Positions 15,902 to 23,648 of a stretch of DNA of 64,000 nt are shown one piece after another; position 1 is the first letter of the stretch, and each line of letters opens with the position of its first letter. The position numbers and the translations under genes are program-made. The stretch is taken from assembly GCF_000091305.1 (NCBI RefSeq), contig NC_013929.1, forward strand, positions 6,882,001-6,946,000, in the 5' to 3' direction. Under the pieces are notes generated by a model. It searched no databases and was not told the origin of the DNA. It worked only from the letters and a program-made list of their open reading frames with translations. The DNA is from Streptomyces scabiei 87.22 (GTDB taxonomy: Bacteria; Actinomycetota; Actinomycetes; Streptomycetales; Streptomycetaceae).

Positions 15902-18501
15902 CGCTGGGCGCTTCCTTCCAGGACATCGGCGGGCCGCAGGCCGATGGACAGCAGCGGCAGGTCGGGCTTGATCTGGTCGCGCTCGGGGACGAAGCCGACG
16001 ACCGGGTCCGGGGTGTCCGGGGCGTTGACGAAGGACACGAACCGGGCGAGCTTCTCGGGGTCGTTGATGGTGGAGGCCCACTCGTCGGCGTAGGCCGAGA
16101 CGTGGTCGGTCATCAGGGACTCCAGCTCCTCGCAGATGCCGAGGGAGTCCTCCACGACGACGTCCCGCACGTGGTCCAGTCCGCCGGGGATCCGCTCCAG
16201 CCAGGTCGAGGTCCGCTCCAGGCGGTCCGCGGTGCGGATGTAGAACATCAGGAACCGGTCGATCAGCCGGATCAGCTGGGCGTCGTCGAGGTCCTGGGCC
16301 AGCAGGTCGGCGTGGCGGGGGGTGGCGCCGCCGTTTCCGCCGACGTACAGGTTCCAGCCGCCCGAGGTGGCGATGATGCCGAAGTCCTTCGACTGGGCCT
16401 CGGCGCACTCGCGTGCGCAGCCGGAGACCGCCGACTTCAGCTTGTGGGGCGACCTCAGGCCCCGGTAGCGCAGCTCCAGGTCGATCGCCATGCGGACCGA
16501 GTCCTGGACGCCGTAGCGGCACCAGGTCTGCCCGACACAGGACTTCACCGTGCGCAGGGACTTGCCGTAGGCGTGGCCGGACTCGAAGCCCGCGTCCACC
16601 AACCGGGTCCAGATGACGGGCAGTTGCTCGACGCGGGCGCCGAACATGTCGATCCGCTGACCACCGGTGATCTTCGTGTAGAGACCGAAGTCGCGGGCGA
16701 TCTCCCCGATCACGATCAGGCCCTCGGGCGTGATCTCACCGCCGGGGATGCGCGGGACGACGGAGTACGAGCCGTTCTTCTGCAGGTTGGCCAGGAAGTG
16801 GTCGTTGCTGTCCTGCAGCGCCGCCTGCTCGCCCTCCAGGACATAGCCGCTGGCGCCGATCGTCGGGGCGAGGGAGGCGATGATCGAACCGACCGTGGGC
16901 TTGCAGACCTCGCAGCCGTCGCCGCCCCGGGCCTCGTCGCGGCCGTAACGGTCCAGCAGCTGCTGGTAGGTGTTGATGCGCAGGGCGAGGACGATCTCGT
17001 ACAGCTCCTCGCGGGTCTGCGAGAAGCAGCCGCACAGGCCCTTGTCGACGACGACGCCGGACGCCTCCAGCTCGGCGGTGACCAGCTGGCCCAGGACCTT
17101 GACGCAACTGCCGCAGGTCGTACCGGCCTTGGTGCACTTCTTCACCTCGGGCACGGTGGTGCAGTTGTGCTCGGTGACCGCGCCGCGGATCGTGCCCTTG
17201 CGGACGTTGTTGCAGGAGCAGATGATCGCGTCGTCCGGCAGCGCCGTCGGGCCGAGCTGCACGGCCTCCCCGGCGCCGGCGGGCAGCACCAGCGACTCGG
17301 GCGAGACCGGCGGGACGGACCCGGTGAACGCCTTCAGCGTGCCGTACGCCTCCGCGTCGCCGACCAGGATGCCGCCGAGCAGTTCGCCGCCCCGGCCGAT
17401 GACGAGCTTCTTGTAGACACCCGAGCGGGAGTCGGAGTACACGACGTCCAGGCAGTCGGCGCTCGCGCCGTGCGCGTCACCGAAGGAGGCGACGTCCACG
17501 CCGAGCAGCTTCAGCTTGGTGGACAGGTCCGCGCCGGTGAACGCGGCCTCGTCGGCGGCGATCGTCGCGGCGGCCGTCTCGGCCTGCTCGTAACCGGGGG
17601 CGACCAGGCCGTACACCCGGCCGTCGGCGGCCAGCGCGCACTCGCCGATCGCGAACACGTGCGGGTCGTTCACCGTCCGGCACTGCTCGTCGACGCTGAT
17701 GCCGCCGCGCTCGCCGACCGTCAGACCGCAGTCGCGGGCGAGCTGGTCGCGGGGGCGGACACCGGCGCTGAACACGACCAGGTCGGTGGCGAGTTCGCTG
17801 CCGTCGGACAGCTTCATCCCGGTGACGGCACCCTGGGCGTCGACCACGATCTCCTGCGTGCCGACACCGGTGTGCACGCTCAGGCCCATGTTCTCGATCG
17901 TGCGCAGCAGCGCGGCGCCACCGCCGTCGTCCACCTGCACGGGCATCAGCCGGGGTGCGAACTCCACGATGTGGGAGGTGAGTCCGAGACCCTTCAGCGC
18001 GCCGGCCGCCTCCAGGCCGAGCAGACCGCCGCCGACCACGGCACCGGTCTCGGCCGTCTTCGCGTACTCCTCGATCGCGAGCAGGTCCTCGATCGTGCGG
18101 TACACGAAGCAGCCGGTGGCGTCCTTGTTCGGGACCGGCGGCACGAAGGGGAAGGAGCCGGTGGCGAGGACGAGGATGTCGTACTCGAAGACCTGCCCGG
18201 AGCGCGCGGTGACCTTCTTCGCCTCGCGGTCGACCGTCTCCGCCGGGTCACCGACGAACAGCTCGATGCCGTGCGTCTCGATGAACTCCATGTCGGTCAT
18301 CGACAGGTCCTCGGGCGTCCTGCCCGCGAAGTACGAGGTGAGCGCCACGCGGTCGTACGCCGGGCGCGGCTCCTCGCACAGCACGACCACGCGGTGCGTG
18401 GCGGTCAGGCCGCGCTCGGCGAGCGCCTCCAGGAAGCGCTGGCCGACCATGCCGTGGCCGACGAGCACGATCGTGGGGGTGGGCCCCAGGGTGGCGGACA
18501 T
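15898..18501 (-). CDS. nirB: nitrite reductase [NAD(P)H] large subunit NirB
   Basis: 867 residues, full length. The N-terminal FAD/NAD module starts with TIVLVGHGMVGQRFLEAL and contains VVGGGLLGLEAAGAL and HVFAIGECALA. A BFD-type [2Fe-2S] domain follows (IICSCNNVRKGTI ... TTCGSCVKVLGQL). The C-terminal siroheme/[4Fe-4S] region carries SCVGQTWCRYGVQDS and SGCARECAEAQSKDFG, the four-Cys signature. It reduces nitrite to ammonium in the cytoplasm. It starts immediately after the upstream stop (TGAATG) and overlaps nirD by ATGA, so the three-gene operon is tightly coupled. Confidence 0.97.
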   Translation of the reverse strand: MSATLGPTPTIVLVGHGMVGQRFLEALAERGLTATHRVVVLCEEPRPAYDRVALTSYFAGRTPEDLSMTDMEFIETHGIELFVGDPAETVDREAKKVTARSGQVFEYDILVLATGSFPFVPPVPNKDATGCFVYRTIEDLLAIEEYAKTAETGAVVGGGLLGLEAAGALKGLGLTSHIVEFAPRLMPVQVDDGGGAALLRTIENMGLSVHTGVGTQEIVVDAQGAVTGMKLSDGSELATDLVVFSAGVRPRDQLARDCGLTVGERGGISVDEQCRTVNDPHVFAIGECALAADGRVYGLVAPGYEQAETAAATIAADEAAFTGADLSTKLKLLGVDVASFGDAHGASADCLDVVYSDSRSGVYKKLVIGRGGELLGGILVGDAEAYGTLKAFTGSVPPVSPESLVLPAGAGEAVQLGPTALPDDAIICSCNNVRKGTIRGAVTEHNCTTVPEVKKCTKAGTTCGSCVKVLGQLVTAELEASGVVVDKGLCGCFSQTREELYEIVLALRINTYQQLLDRYGRDEARGGDGCEVCKPTVGSIIASLAPTIGASGYVLEGEQAALQDSNDHFLANLQKNGSYSVVPRIPGGEITPEGLIVIGEIARDFGLYTKITGGQRIDMFGARVEQLPVIWTRLVDAGFESGHAYGKSLRTVKSCVGQTWCRYGVQDSVRMAIDLELRYRGLRSPHKLKSAVSGCARECAEAQSKDFGIIATSGGWNLYVGGNGGATPRHADLLAQDLDDAQLIRLIDRFLMFYIRTADRLERTSTWLERIPGGLDHVRDVVVEDSLGICEELESLMTDHVSAYADEWASTINDPEKLARFVSFVNAPDTPDPVVGFVPERDQIKPDLPLLSIGLRPADVLEGSAQR

Positions 18502-19734
18502 TCAGGAGCCTCCATCGTTGGTGAGCAGGTGGAGCAGGGGAGCGCCGTCTGCGGGGAGCGGCTCCGCTCCCTCCCAGGCGCGGGCGAGCGCGCCCACCGT
18601 GCCGAGTTCGCCGACGAGGACCCCGCCGACCAGGCGGTCGTCGCGGACGACGACCTTGCGGTAGGTGCCGCGGGTGGCGTCGGCGAGCTGGATGACGTCG
18701 TCACCGGGCAGCGGCTCGGGCTCGCCGAACGCGGCGAGGTCGAGGAAGTCGGCTCCGGCGAGCGTCAGCCGGGTCAGGGCCCGGGTGCCGGTGTAGCGGG
18801 CGGCCGGGGACGCGACCCCGGCGATCAACTCGGCCAGGACGTCGGCCTGTTCGAGCGCCGGGGTGGCGAGGCCGTAGACCGTGCCCTCGAACTGGGCGCA
18901 GTCGCCGATCGCGTGGATACGGGGGTCGGAGCTGCGCAGCTCCTCGTCGACGATGACGCCCTTGTGCACGGCGAGCCCCGCCTCCTGGGCGAGACCCACC
19001 CGGGGGTGGACCCCGCAGGCGATGACGACGAGGTCCGCGTCGAGCGTGTAGCCGTCCGCCATCGACACCGACCGTACGGCCCCGCCGACGCTGCGCACGG
19101 CACGGACGCGCGTCTCGGTGTGCACCTCCACCCCGAGGTCGGTGAGGTGGCGGCGGACCAGCTTCGAGGCGGACGGGTCGAGTTGACGTTCCATCAGCCG
19201 CTCGCCCTGCTGGGCGAGGACGACCTGGGCGCCGCGCAGGGCGAGCGCGCGGGCGGCGGAGACCCCGAGGAGCCCGCCCCCGATGACGACGGCGCGTGCC
19301 CCGGGCCGTACGGCCTCGGACAGCCGCAGGCAGTCGTCCATGGTCCGGAAGGCGTGCACCCCGTCGGGGAACTCGTGCCGCTCCGGGTCCCAGAGGCCGC
19401 GCAGCGGCGGCAGCACCGGGTTGGAGCCGGTCGCGAGGACCAGCCTGTCGTACGGGATCTCCGTACCGTCCGCGAGGTGTACGGCTCGCACCTCGCGGTC
19501 GATGCGGACCACCCGGCCGTTCACCGTCCGCGTGGGCTCGGCGGGGGCGGGCAGCGCGATGACCTCGGGGGCGTACCGCCCGGCCAGCACCTCGGCGAGC
19601 AGCACCCGGTTGTACGGTGGGTGCTCCTCCTCGCCGACCAGCGTGGCGGGCATGCCCAGCTCTCCGAGCCGCCGGGCGAGACGTACGCCCGCGAGGCCGG
19701 AGCCGATCACCACCACACGCTCGTTCGAGGTCAT
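18502..19734 (-). CDS. FAD-dependent NAD(P) oxidoreductase of the nitrite/nitrate reductase operon
   Basis: 410 residues, resembling the N-terminal half of NirB. FAD motif VVVIGSGLAGVRLARRLGEL, NAD motif AVVIGGGLLGVSAARALAL, VLATGSNPVLPPL, and the second FAD motif RIHAIGDCAQFEG. It has no iron-sulfur Cys pattern. As first gene of the operon with nirB and nirD, it is likely the electron-transfer partner of nitrate reductase (NasB-like) or an auxiliary reductase for NirB; sequence cannot separate these. A GlnR-like array sits 24 nt upstream of its ATG. Confidence 0.9.
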   Translation of the reverse strand: MTSNERVVVIGSGLAGVRLARRLGELGMPATLVGEEEHPPYNRVLLAEVLAGRYAPEVIALPAPAEPTRTVNGRVVRIDREVRAVHLADGTEIPYDRLVLATGSNPVLPPLRGLWDPERHEFPDGVHAFRTMDDCLRLSEAVRPGARAVVIGGGLLGVSAARALALRGAQVVLAQQGERLMERQLDPSASKLVRRHLTDLGVEVHTETRVRAVRSVGGAVRSVSMADGYTLDADLVVIACGVHPRVGLAQEAGLAVHKGVIVDEELRSSDPRIHAIGDCAQFEGTVYGLATPALEQADVLAELIAGVASPAARYTGTRALTRLTLAGADFLDLAAFGEPEPLPGDDVIQLADATRGTYRKVVVRDDRLVGGVLVGELGTVGALARAWEGAEPLPADGAPLLHLLTNDGGS

Positions 19735-19757
19735 GTCCTTGAGCCTGCGGTGCCGGT

Positions 19758-19795
19758 GTTACCCGACCGCATCGCGTCTGTTTCCCACGAGGAAC
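19758..19795 (-). promoter_or_regulatory. GlnR-like box upstream of the nir operon
   Basis: Read on the minus strand the sites are GTTCC-n6-GAAAC-n6-GATGC-n6-GTAAC, an 11-bp periodic array. The known streptomycete GlnR pattern is gTnAC-n6-GaAAC repeated. GAAAC and GTAAC (4 of 5 for its b position) match well; the other two sites are degenerate. The nearest motif begins 24 nt from the start codon, the same distance as at nasA. The rest of the 396-bp gap (19796-20130) shows only GC-rich short repeats. Confidence 0.5.
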
Positions 19796-20130
19796 GCTGC
19801 CCTCCCCGTGCCCCCGAACGGGGTGTGAGGGGTTTCCGGAAGGGCGGGACGAGGTGTGAGGACACCCGTGATCACGCTGCTGACCTGCCGATACGAGGAC
19901 CGTGCGGGCGTATACGGGAGAGCCGGGCGGGGCGCGGGGAGACGAGGGCGCGGCGGAGTCCGGTGCCGTAGGTCACGCCGGGCGGGCACCACGGCGAAAC
20001 CTGCGCGGCGGGTCCGGGCGGGGGCCGGGCGTGTCCGGACGAGGGCCGGGCGGAGGTCAGGGGCGGCGAACCTCAGATGATCCTCAGGTCGATGGACGGC
20101 ACACCTATCGCACCGCATAGGGTCGCGTGC

Positions 20131-20919
20131 GTGCCCGACATATCGCTGACCATGGTCGTTGTCCTCTGCCTCGCCGCCCTCGCCGCCGGCTGGATCGACG
20201 CCGTGGTCGGCGGCGGAGGGCTCCTGCTCCTCCCCGCCCTCCTCCTGGGCCTGCCGAACGGCACCTCGGCCGCACAGTACGCGCTCGGCACCAACAAGGC
20301 GGTCGCCATCGTCGGCACCACGGGCGCGGCCGTCACCTACGCCCGCCGCACACCCGTCGACGTGCGGATCGCCGTACGGATCGGCCTGGCCGCGCTGGCG
20401 GGCTCGACGGCCGGCGCCCTCGTGGCCGCCGGACTGAGCACCGAGATCCTGAAGCCGGTGGTCATGGCCGTCCTGCTCGCCGTCGGCGCGTTCGTGATCC
20501 TGCGCCCCTCCTTCGGCACCACGGCCCCCGCCACGGGCCCCGTCTCCGCTCGGCGCGTCCTCGCGGCGGTCGGCCTCGCGGGCGTCGGCATCGGCTTCTA
20601 CGACGGTCTCATCGGCCCCGGCACCGGTACGTTCCTGGTCCTCGCCCTGACCGCCCTGCTCCACCTCGACCTGGTCACCGCCTCCGCAACCGCGAAGATC
20701 GTCAACTGCTGCACCAACGCGGGCGCCCTCGCCATGTTCGCCTGGAAGGGCACGGTGTACTGGCAGCTGGCGGCCCTGATGGCGGTCTTCAACCTCGTCG
20801 GCGGCACCGTCGGCGCCCGCACCGCCCTCAAGAAGGGCAGCGGCTTCGTCCGGATCGTCCTGCTGACGGTGGTCTTCACGCTGGTGGCCAAGATGGGGTA
20901 CGAACAGTGGGTGGCGTGA
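20131..20919 (+). CDS. TauE/SafE-family sulfite/organosulfonate exporter-like permease
   Basis: 262 residues from GTG 20131 (V-P-D-I-S-L-T-M); the frame is open further up, but this start places the first helix correctly. About eight membrane helices are seen in two similar halves, with LAAGWIDAVVGGGGLLLLPALL as the family's N-terminal signature and VGIGFYDGLIGPGTGTFLVLALTALLH as the repeat signature. GTNKAVAIVGT and TASATAKIVNCCTN are also typical. It transports sulfite, sulfonates or similar small anions; direction and substrate are not determinable. It diverges from the nir operon. Confidence 0.88.
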   Translation: MPDISLTMVVVLCLAALAAGWIDAVVGGGGLLLLPALLLGLPNGTSAAQYALGTNKAVAIVGTTGAAVTYARRTPVDVRIAVRIGLAALAGSTAGALVAAGLSTEILKPVVMAVLLAVGAFVILRPSFGTTAPATGPVSARRVLAAVGLAGVGIGFYDGLIGPGTGTFLVLALTALLHLDLVTASATAKIVNCCTNAGALAMFAWKGTVYWQLAALMAVFNLVGGTVGARTALKKGSGFVRIVLLTVVFTLVAKMGYEQWVA

Positions 20920-20974
20920 AGGGCGCGAGGAGCGTGGCGGCGGCCCCCGGTGTCGGGGCGGCGGCCCCCGGTGA

Positions 20975-21634
20975 TCAGCTCGGGCGACTGCCCGTGAGAT
21001 GGGCGAAGACGACCACGTTCCCCCGGTAGCCGGTCGCCCGCGAGTACCCCCCGCCGCAGGTGATGACCCGCAACTCGGGCCTCGTCGCCGCCCCGTACAC
21101 CTTCGCGTCGGGGAAGTCCCGCGCGTCGTACACCTCCACCGCGTCCACGGTGAACACGGCCGTCCCGCCGTCCCGCCGGTCCACCTCGACGACGGCGCCC
21201 CGCTTCAGCGCGCCGAGGCGGAAGAAGACGGCGGGCCCGTCGGCGTTGTCCACGTGCCCGGCGACGATCGAGGTCCCCCGTTCCCCCGGGCTGGTCCCGG
21301 CCTCGTACCAGCCCGCGAGGTTCGGCTTCGCGGCCGGCGGCACGTCCAGGCTGCCGGCGGCGGTGAGACCGAGACCCGTCAGCGGCGCGTCCACGCGGAG
21401 GGAGGGGATGCGGATGCGGTCGGGCGGGGAGGGCGGCAGCGGGAGGGCCGCCGGGGTTCCGGACGCGCCGCCCGGCTCCGGCGGGACACCGGGCGTCCCG
21501 GACCGGAGATGGGCCTGCGCGGCCGACGGCTGGGGAGGCGCGTGCGAGGCCGTGCCGCTGTGCAGCAGCCACGCGCCGCAGAAGAGGGCCACCAGGGTGA
21601 CCCCGGCTATGGCGGAGTCGGGGAGCCGTCGCAC
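20975..21634 (-). CDS. class F sortase
   Basis: 219 residues from GTG 21634, preceded by GAGGAG; upstream residues in the same frame are low-complexity and unlikely. One N-terminal membrane anchor (AIAGVTLVALFCGAWLL), a Pro-rich linker, then the sortase domain from about residue 80 (RIRIPSLRVDAPLTGLGL). Catalytic His in SIVAGHVDN, catalytic Cys in RVITCGGGY and Arg in ATGYRGNV are present. Sortases join sorting-signal proteins to the cell wall. The neighbouring exported protein has a C-terminal membrane anchor but no LPxTG, so the substrate is unclear. Confidence 0.9.
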   Translation of the reverse strand: MRRLPDSAIAGVTLVALFCGAWLLHSGTASHAPPQPSAAQAHLRSGTPGVPPEPGGASGTPAALPLPPSPPDRIRIPSLRVDAPLTGLGLTAAGSLDVPPAAKPNLAGWYEAGTSPGERGTSIVAGHVDNADGPAVFFRLGALKRGAVVEVDRRDGGTAVFTVDAVEVYDARDFPDAKVYGAATRPELRVITCGGGYSRATGYRGNVVVFAHLTGSRPS

Positions 21635-21706
21635 GAGGATCTCCTCACGGCCGTACGGACGTTCGGAACGGGCCCCTGTTCCTCCCCTGTGGGACGGTCC
21701 CTTGTT

Positions 21707-21747
21707 CCTCCCCTCCGGGCCGAGGGGCATCGGACCCGGAGGGGAGG
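21707..21747 (-). terminator. hairpin between exported protein and sortase
   Basis: A 13-bp perfect stem (CCTCCCCTCCGGG / CCCGGAGGGGAGG) with a 15-nt loop lies in the 153-bp gap between the two minus-strand genes. It may terminate the upstream gene or attenuate sortase expression. Confidence 0.5.
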
Positions 21748-21787
21748 GGGACGGCGGTACCGGCCGACGGACGGCGGAGGGTGTCCG

Positions 21788-22327
21788 TCAGATCCCGTCG
21801 CCTCTCGCCCGGCGATGCAGGAGCCAGGTACCGCCCGCGGCGGCGACGGCCAGAGCCGCCACGCCCGCCGCGGTCTGCACGGGGTCGGGACCGAGTGCGC
21901 CACCGACCCCCGTCTTCACACTTCCCCGCGGATACGCCGGCGGCGCGGTACGCGTACCGGTGAGCGTGACCACCAGGTCGCCGGTGACCCGGCGCCCGTC
22001 GTCGGCGCAGGTCGCGACGATCTCGTACGTCCCCGGCTGCGCGCTCGGCGGTACCTCGAACCGCCCGCCGAGCCGCTGCTGCCCGGCGCCGGACGCCAGC
22101 GAGAAGGACCCGGCGCCGACCGCTCCGGCGTCCCCCGTCGCCGTACCGTCCGGCCCGCAGGCCGTCGTGCGGACGGTGACCTCGTCGCCGGGGACGACAC
22201 CGGCCGGCGAGACGTCGAGCCGACCGCCTCCACCGTCGTACGGGCCGCCGTACGCGGGTGCTGCGGCCAGCGCCGCGAGGGCGACGGCGAGCGCGGTTGC
22301 GGTCAGCGGCCGGGCGGTACGTCGCAT
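21788..22327 (-). CDS. exported, C-terminally anchored protein next to sortase
   Basis: 179 residues. The signal peptide MRRTARPLTATALAVALAAL ends near AAPAYG. The middle (residues about 35-125) looks like an Ig-like beta-sandwich with two Cys (TTACGPDG and VATCADDG). The C-terminus has a hydrophobic segment VQTAAGVAALAVAAAGGTWLL followed by HRRARGDGI, the anchor-plus-positive-tail layout of a surface protein. No LPxTG-type motif is present; PPAYPRGSVKTG is the closest candidate region. It is on the sortase strand and just upstream of it. Confidence 0.8.
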   Translation of the reverse strand: MRRTARPLTATALAVALAALAAAPAYGGPYDGGGGRLDVSPAGVVPGDEVTVRTTACGPDGTATGDAGAVGAGSFSLASGAGQQRLGGRFEVPPSAQPGTYEIVATCADDGRRVTGDLVVTLTGTRTAPPAYPRGSVKTGVGGALGPDPVQTAAGVAALAVAAAGGTWLLHRRARGDGI

Positions 22328-22571
22328 CGTGCTGGCTCCTCCGAGAGTCCTCCGTTCCTCTCCGAGGTAAGCGGCACAGTGCCGCGCGCGCTTGCTGATG
22401 GATCGTCAGAAATGAGGTGAATGGGTGTCAGGGGAGTGGGTGAGGAGGGTGGGTTCAGAGGCGTTCGGGCAGGTCACCGGGGTGGGGTGGGGGTGCGGTG
22501 GAGAAGAAGGCGATGAGGGGCGGCCGGGAGTGTGAACGGGTGACCGGCCGGGGGGAAGGGCGCGGGCTTGA

Positions 22572-22589
22572 CCTCAAGCGAAGTCGAGG
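22572..22589 (+). promoter_or_regulatory. SoxR-box-like operator
   Basis: CCTCAAGCGAAGTCGAGG is an 18-bp element matching the SoxR consensus CCTCAAGTTAACTTGAGG in the full left arm and 5 of 7 right-arm bases. It overlaps a TTGACC -35 candidate at 22568-22573, as in known SoxR promoters, and lies 17 nt from the FMN reductase ATG. Confidence 0.7.
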
Positions 22590-22605
22590 TACGAGGGTCT
22601 TTCCC

Positions 22606-23244
22606 ATGCAGACCACGACGGACACGCGCACACGCGAGACGACCGACCCGACCCCCGGCTCCTCCTCCGCCACCCCGGTCCGGGTGACGCTGCTCATCGG
22701 CAGCAACCGCACCGGCCGTTTCGGCCCGGTGATCGCCGAGTGGTTGCTGGACAGGGTGCGCCGGCACGACGGCTTCGAGGTCGAGGTGGTGGACGTCGCC
22801 GAAGCCGACCTCCTCCCGACGACGTTCGCGACGACCCCCGAGAGCACGGCACGGCTGGCCGGGATCACCCCGAAGCTGGCGGAGGCGGAGGCGTTCATCG
22901 TGCTGACGCCCGAGTACAACCACTCCTATCCGGCGGGCCTCAAGAACCTCATCGACTGGCACTTCCACGAATGGCGCGCCAAGCCGGTCGCGCTCGTCTC
23001 CTACGGCGGCATGTCAGGGGGTCTCCGAGCGGCCGAACACCTCCGGCAGGTCTTCGCCGAACTCCACGCCGTCACCGTCCGCGACACGGTCTCCTTCCAC
23101 CAGGCGCACGCCGCCTTCGACGAGACCGGCCACCTCAAGGACCCGTCCGCACCGGATGCCGCGGCCCGGGTGATGCTGGACCAACTCGCCTGGTGGGCCC
23201 AAGCCCTGCGCGAGGCGAAGGAACGCCGCCCGTACGGGGGGTGA
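22606..23244 (+). CDS. NADPH-dependent FMN reductase (flavodoxin-like)
   Basis: 212 residues. After a Thr-rich N-terminus of about 24 residues, the flavodoxin-like fold begins VRVTLLIGSNRTGRFGPVIAEW (phosphate-binding loop). FIVLTPEYNHSYPAGLKNLIDWH is the family hallmark, and VALVSYGGMSGGLRAAEHLRQ is the third FMN loop. It reduces FMN or quinone-like compounds with NADPH. I recall a homologue in S. coelicolor listed among SoxR targets, and the SoxR-like box upstream agrees with regulation by redox-active compounds. A block of intergenic repeats follows the stop. Confidence 0.92.
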   Translation: MQTTTDTRTRETTDPTPGSSSATPVRVTLLIGSNRTGRFGPVIAEWLLDRVRRHDGFEVEVVDVAEADLLPTTFATTPESTARLAGITPKLAEAEAFIVLTPEYNHSYPAGLKNLIDWHFHEWRAKPVALVSYGGMSGGLRAAEHLRQVFAELHAVTVRDTVSFHQAHAAFDETGHLKDPSAPDAAARVMLDQLAWWAQALREAKERRPYGG

Positions 23245-23290
23245 GGCGGGGCCACCGCTCTCCAGGCCGCGGCGGACTGTCCGAAGAGTT

Positions 23291-23555
23291 CCGCCGGGCC
23301 GGTGGGTGGGGGTGGATGGGGGCGGTAGCCCCTGCTTTTCAGGGGCGCGGGGAACTGCGCGAGAAGCCCCACCGGACCCGCGCATGGGGGTAGAAGGGGG
23401 GCATGGCCCCTGCTTTTCAGGGCTGCGGGGGACTGTGCGAGGTGTTCCGCCGGGCCGGTGGGTGGGGGTGGATGGGCGCGGTAGCCCCTGCTTTTCAAGG
23501 GCGCGGGGAACTGCGCGAGAAGCCCCACCGGACCCGCGCATGGGGGTCGAAGGGG
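23291..23555. repeat. direct repeat of about 108 bp built on the GC-rich intergenic element
   Basis: Bases 23291-23398 recur at 23447-23554 with few differences; a related shorter copy lies between at 23405-23440. Each contains the core 'cccctgcttttcaggggcg' plus 'cggggaactgcgcgagaagc'. They fill the convergent gap between the FMN reductase and the sigma-factor gene, and related cores occur at 14331-14491 and 41808-41836. Confidence 0.85.
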
Positions 23556-23648
23556 CGCAGCCCCTGGGGAAGGGACGGGTAGGGGCGGCGGGGGCGAGAA
23601 TCCGAGGGGCGCACCCCCACCAACCCGACACCGCCCCCGGCCCCGGTC

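Noticed and set aside
16102..19971. 1,289-residue open frame on the plus strand
   Set aside because: It is antisense to nirB and its flavoprotein neighbour. High GC at third positions keeps the complementary frame open; it has no ribosome binding site and only repetitive Gly/Ala/Val/Asp/Arg composition.
21788..22327. Sortase substrate by LPxTG motif
   Set aside because: The protein has a C-terminal membrane anchor and positive tail, but no LPxTG, LAxTG or similar motif could be found, so it is not called a sorted protein.
23405..23560. Possible CRISPR-like array
   Set aside because: Only two or three long, imperfect repeats with unequal spacing, no cas genes; it is the intergenic repeat family.
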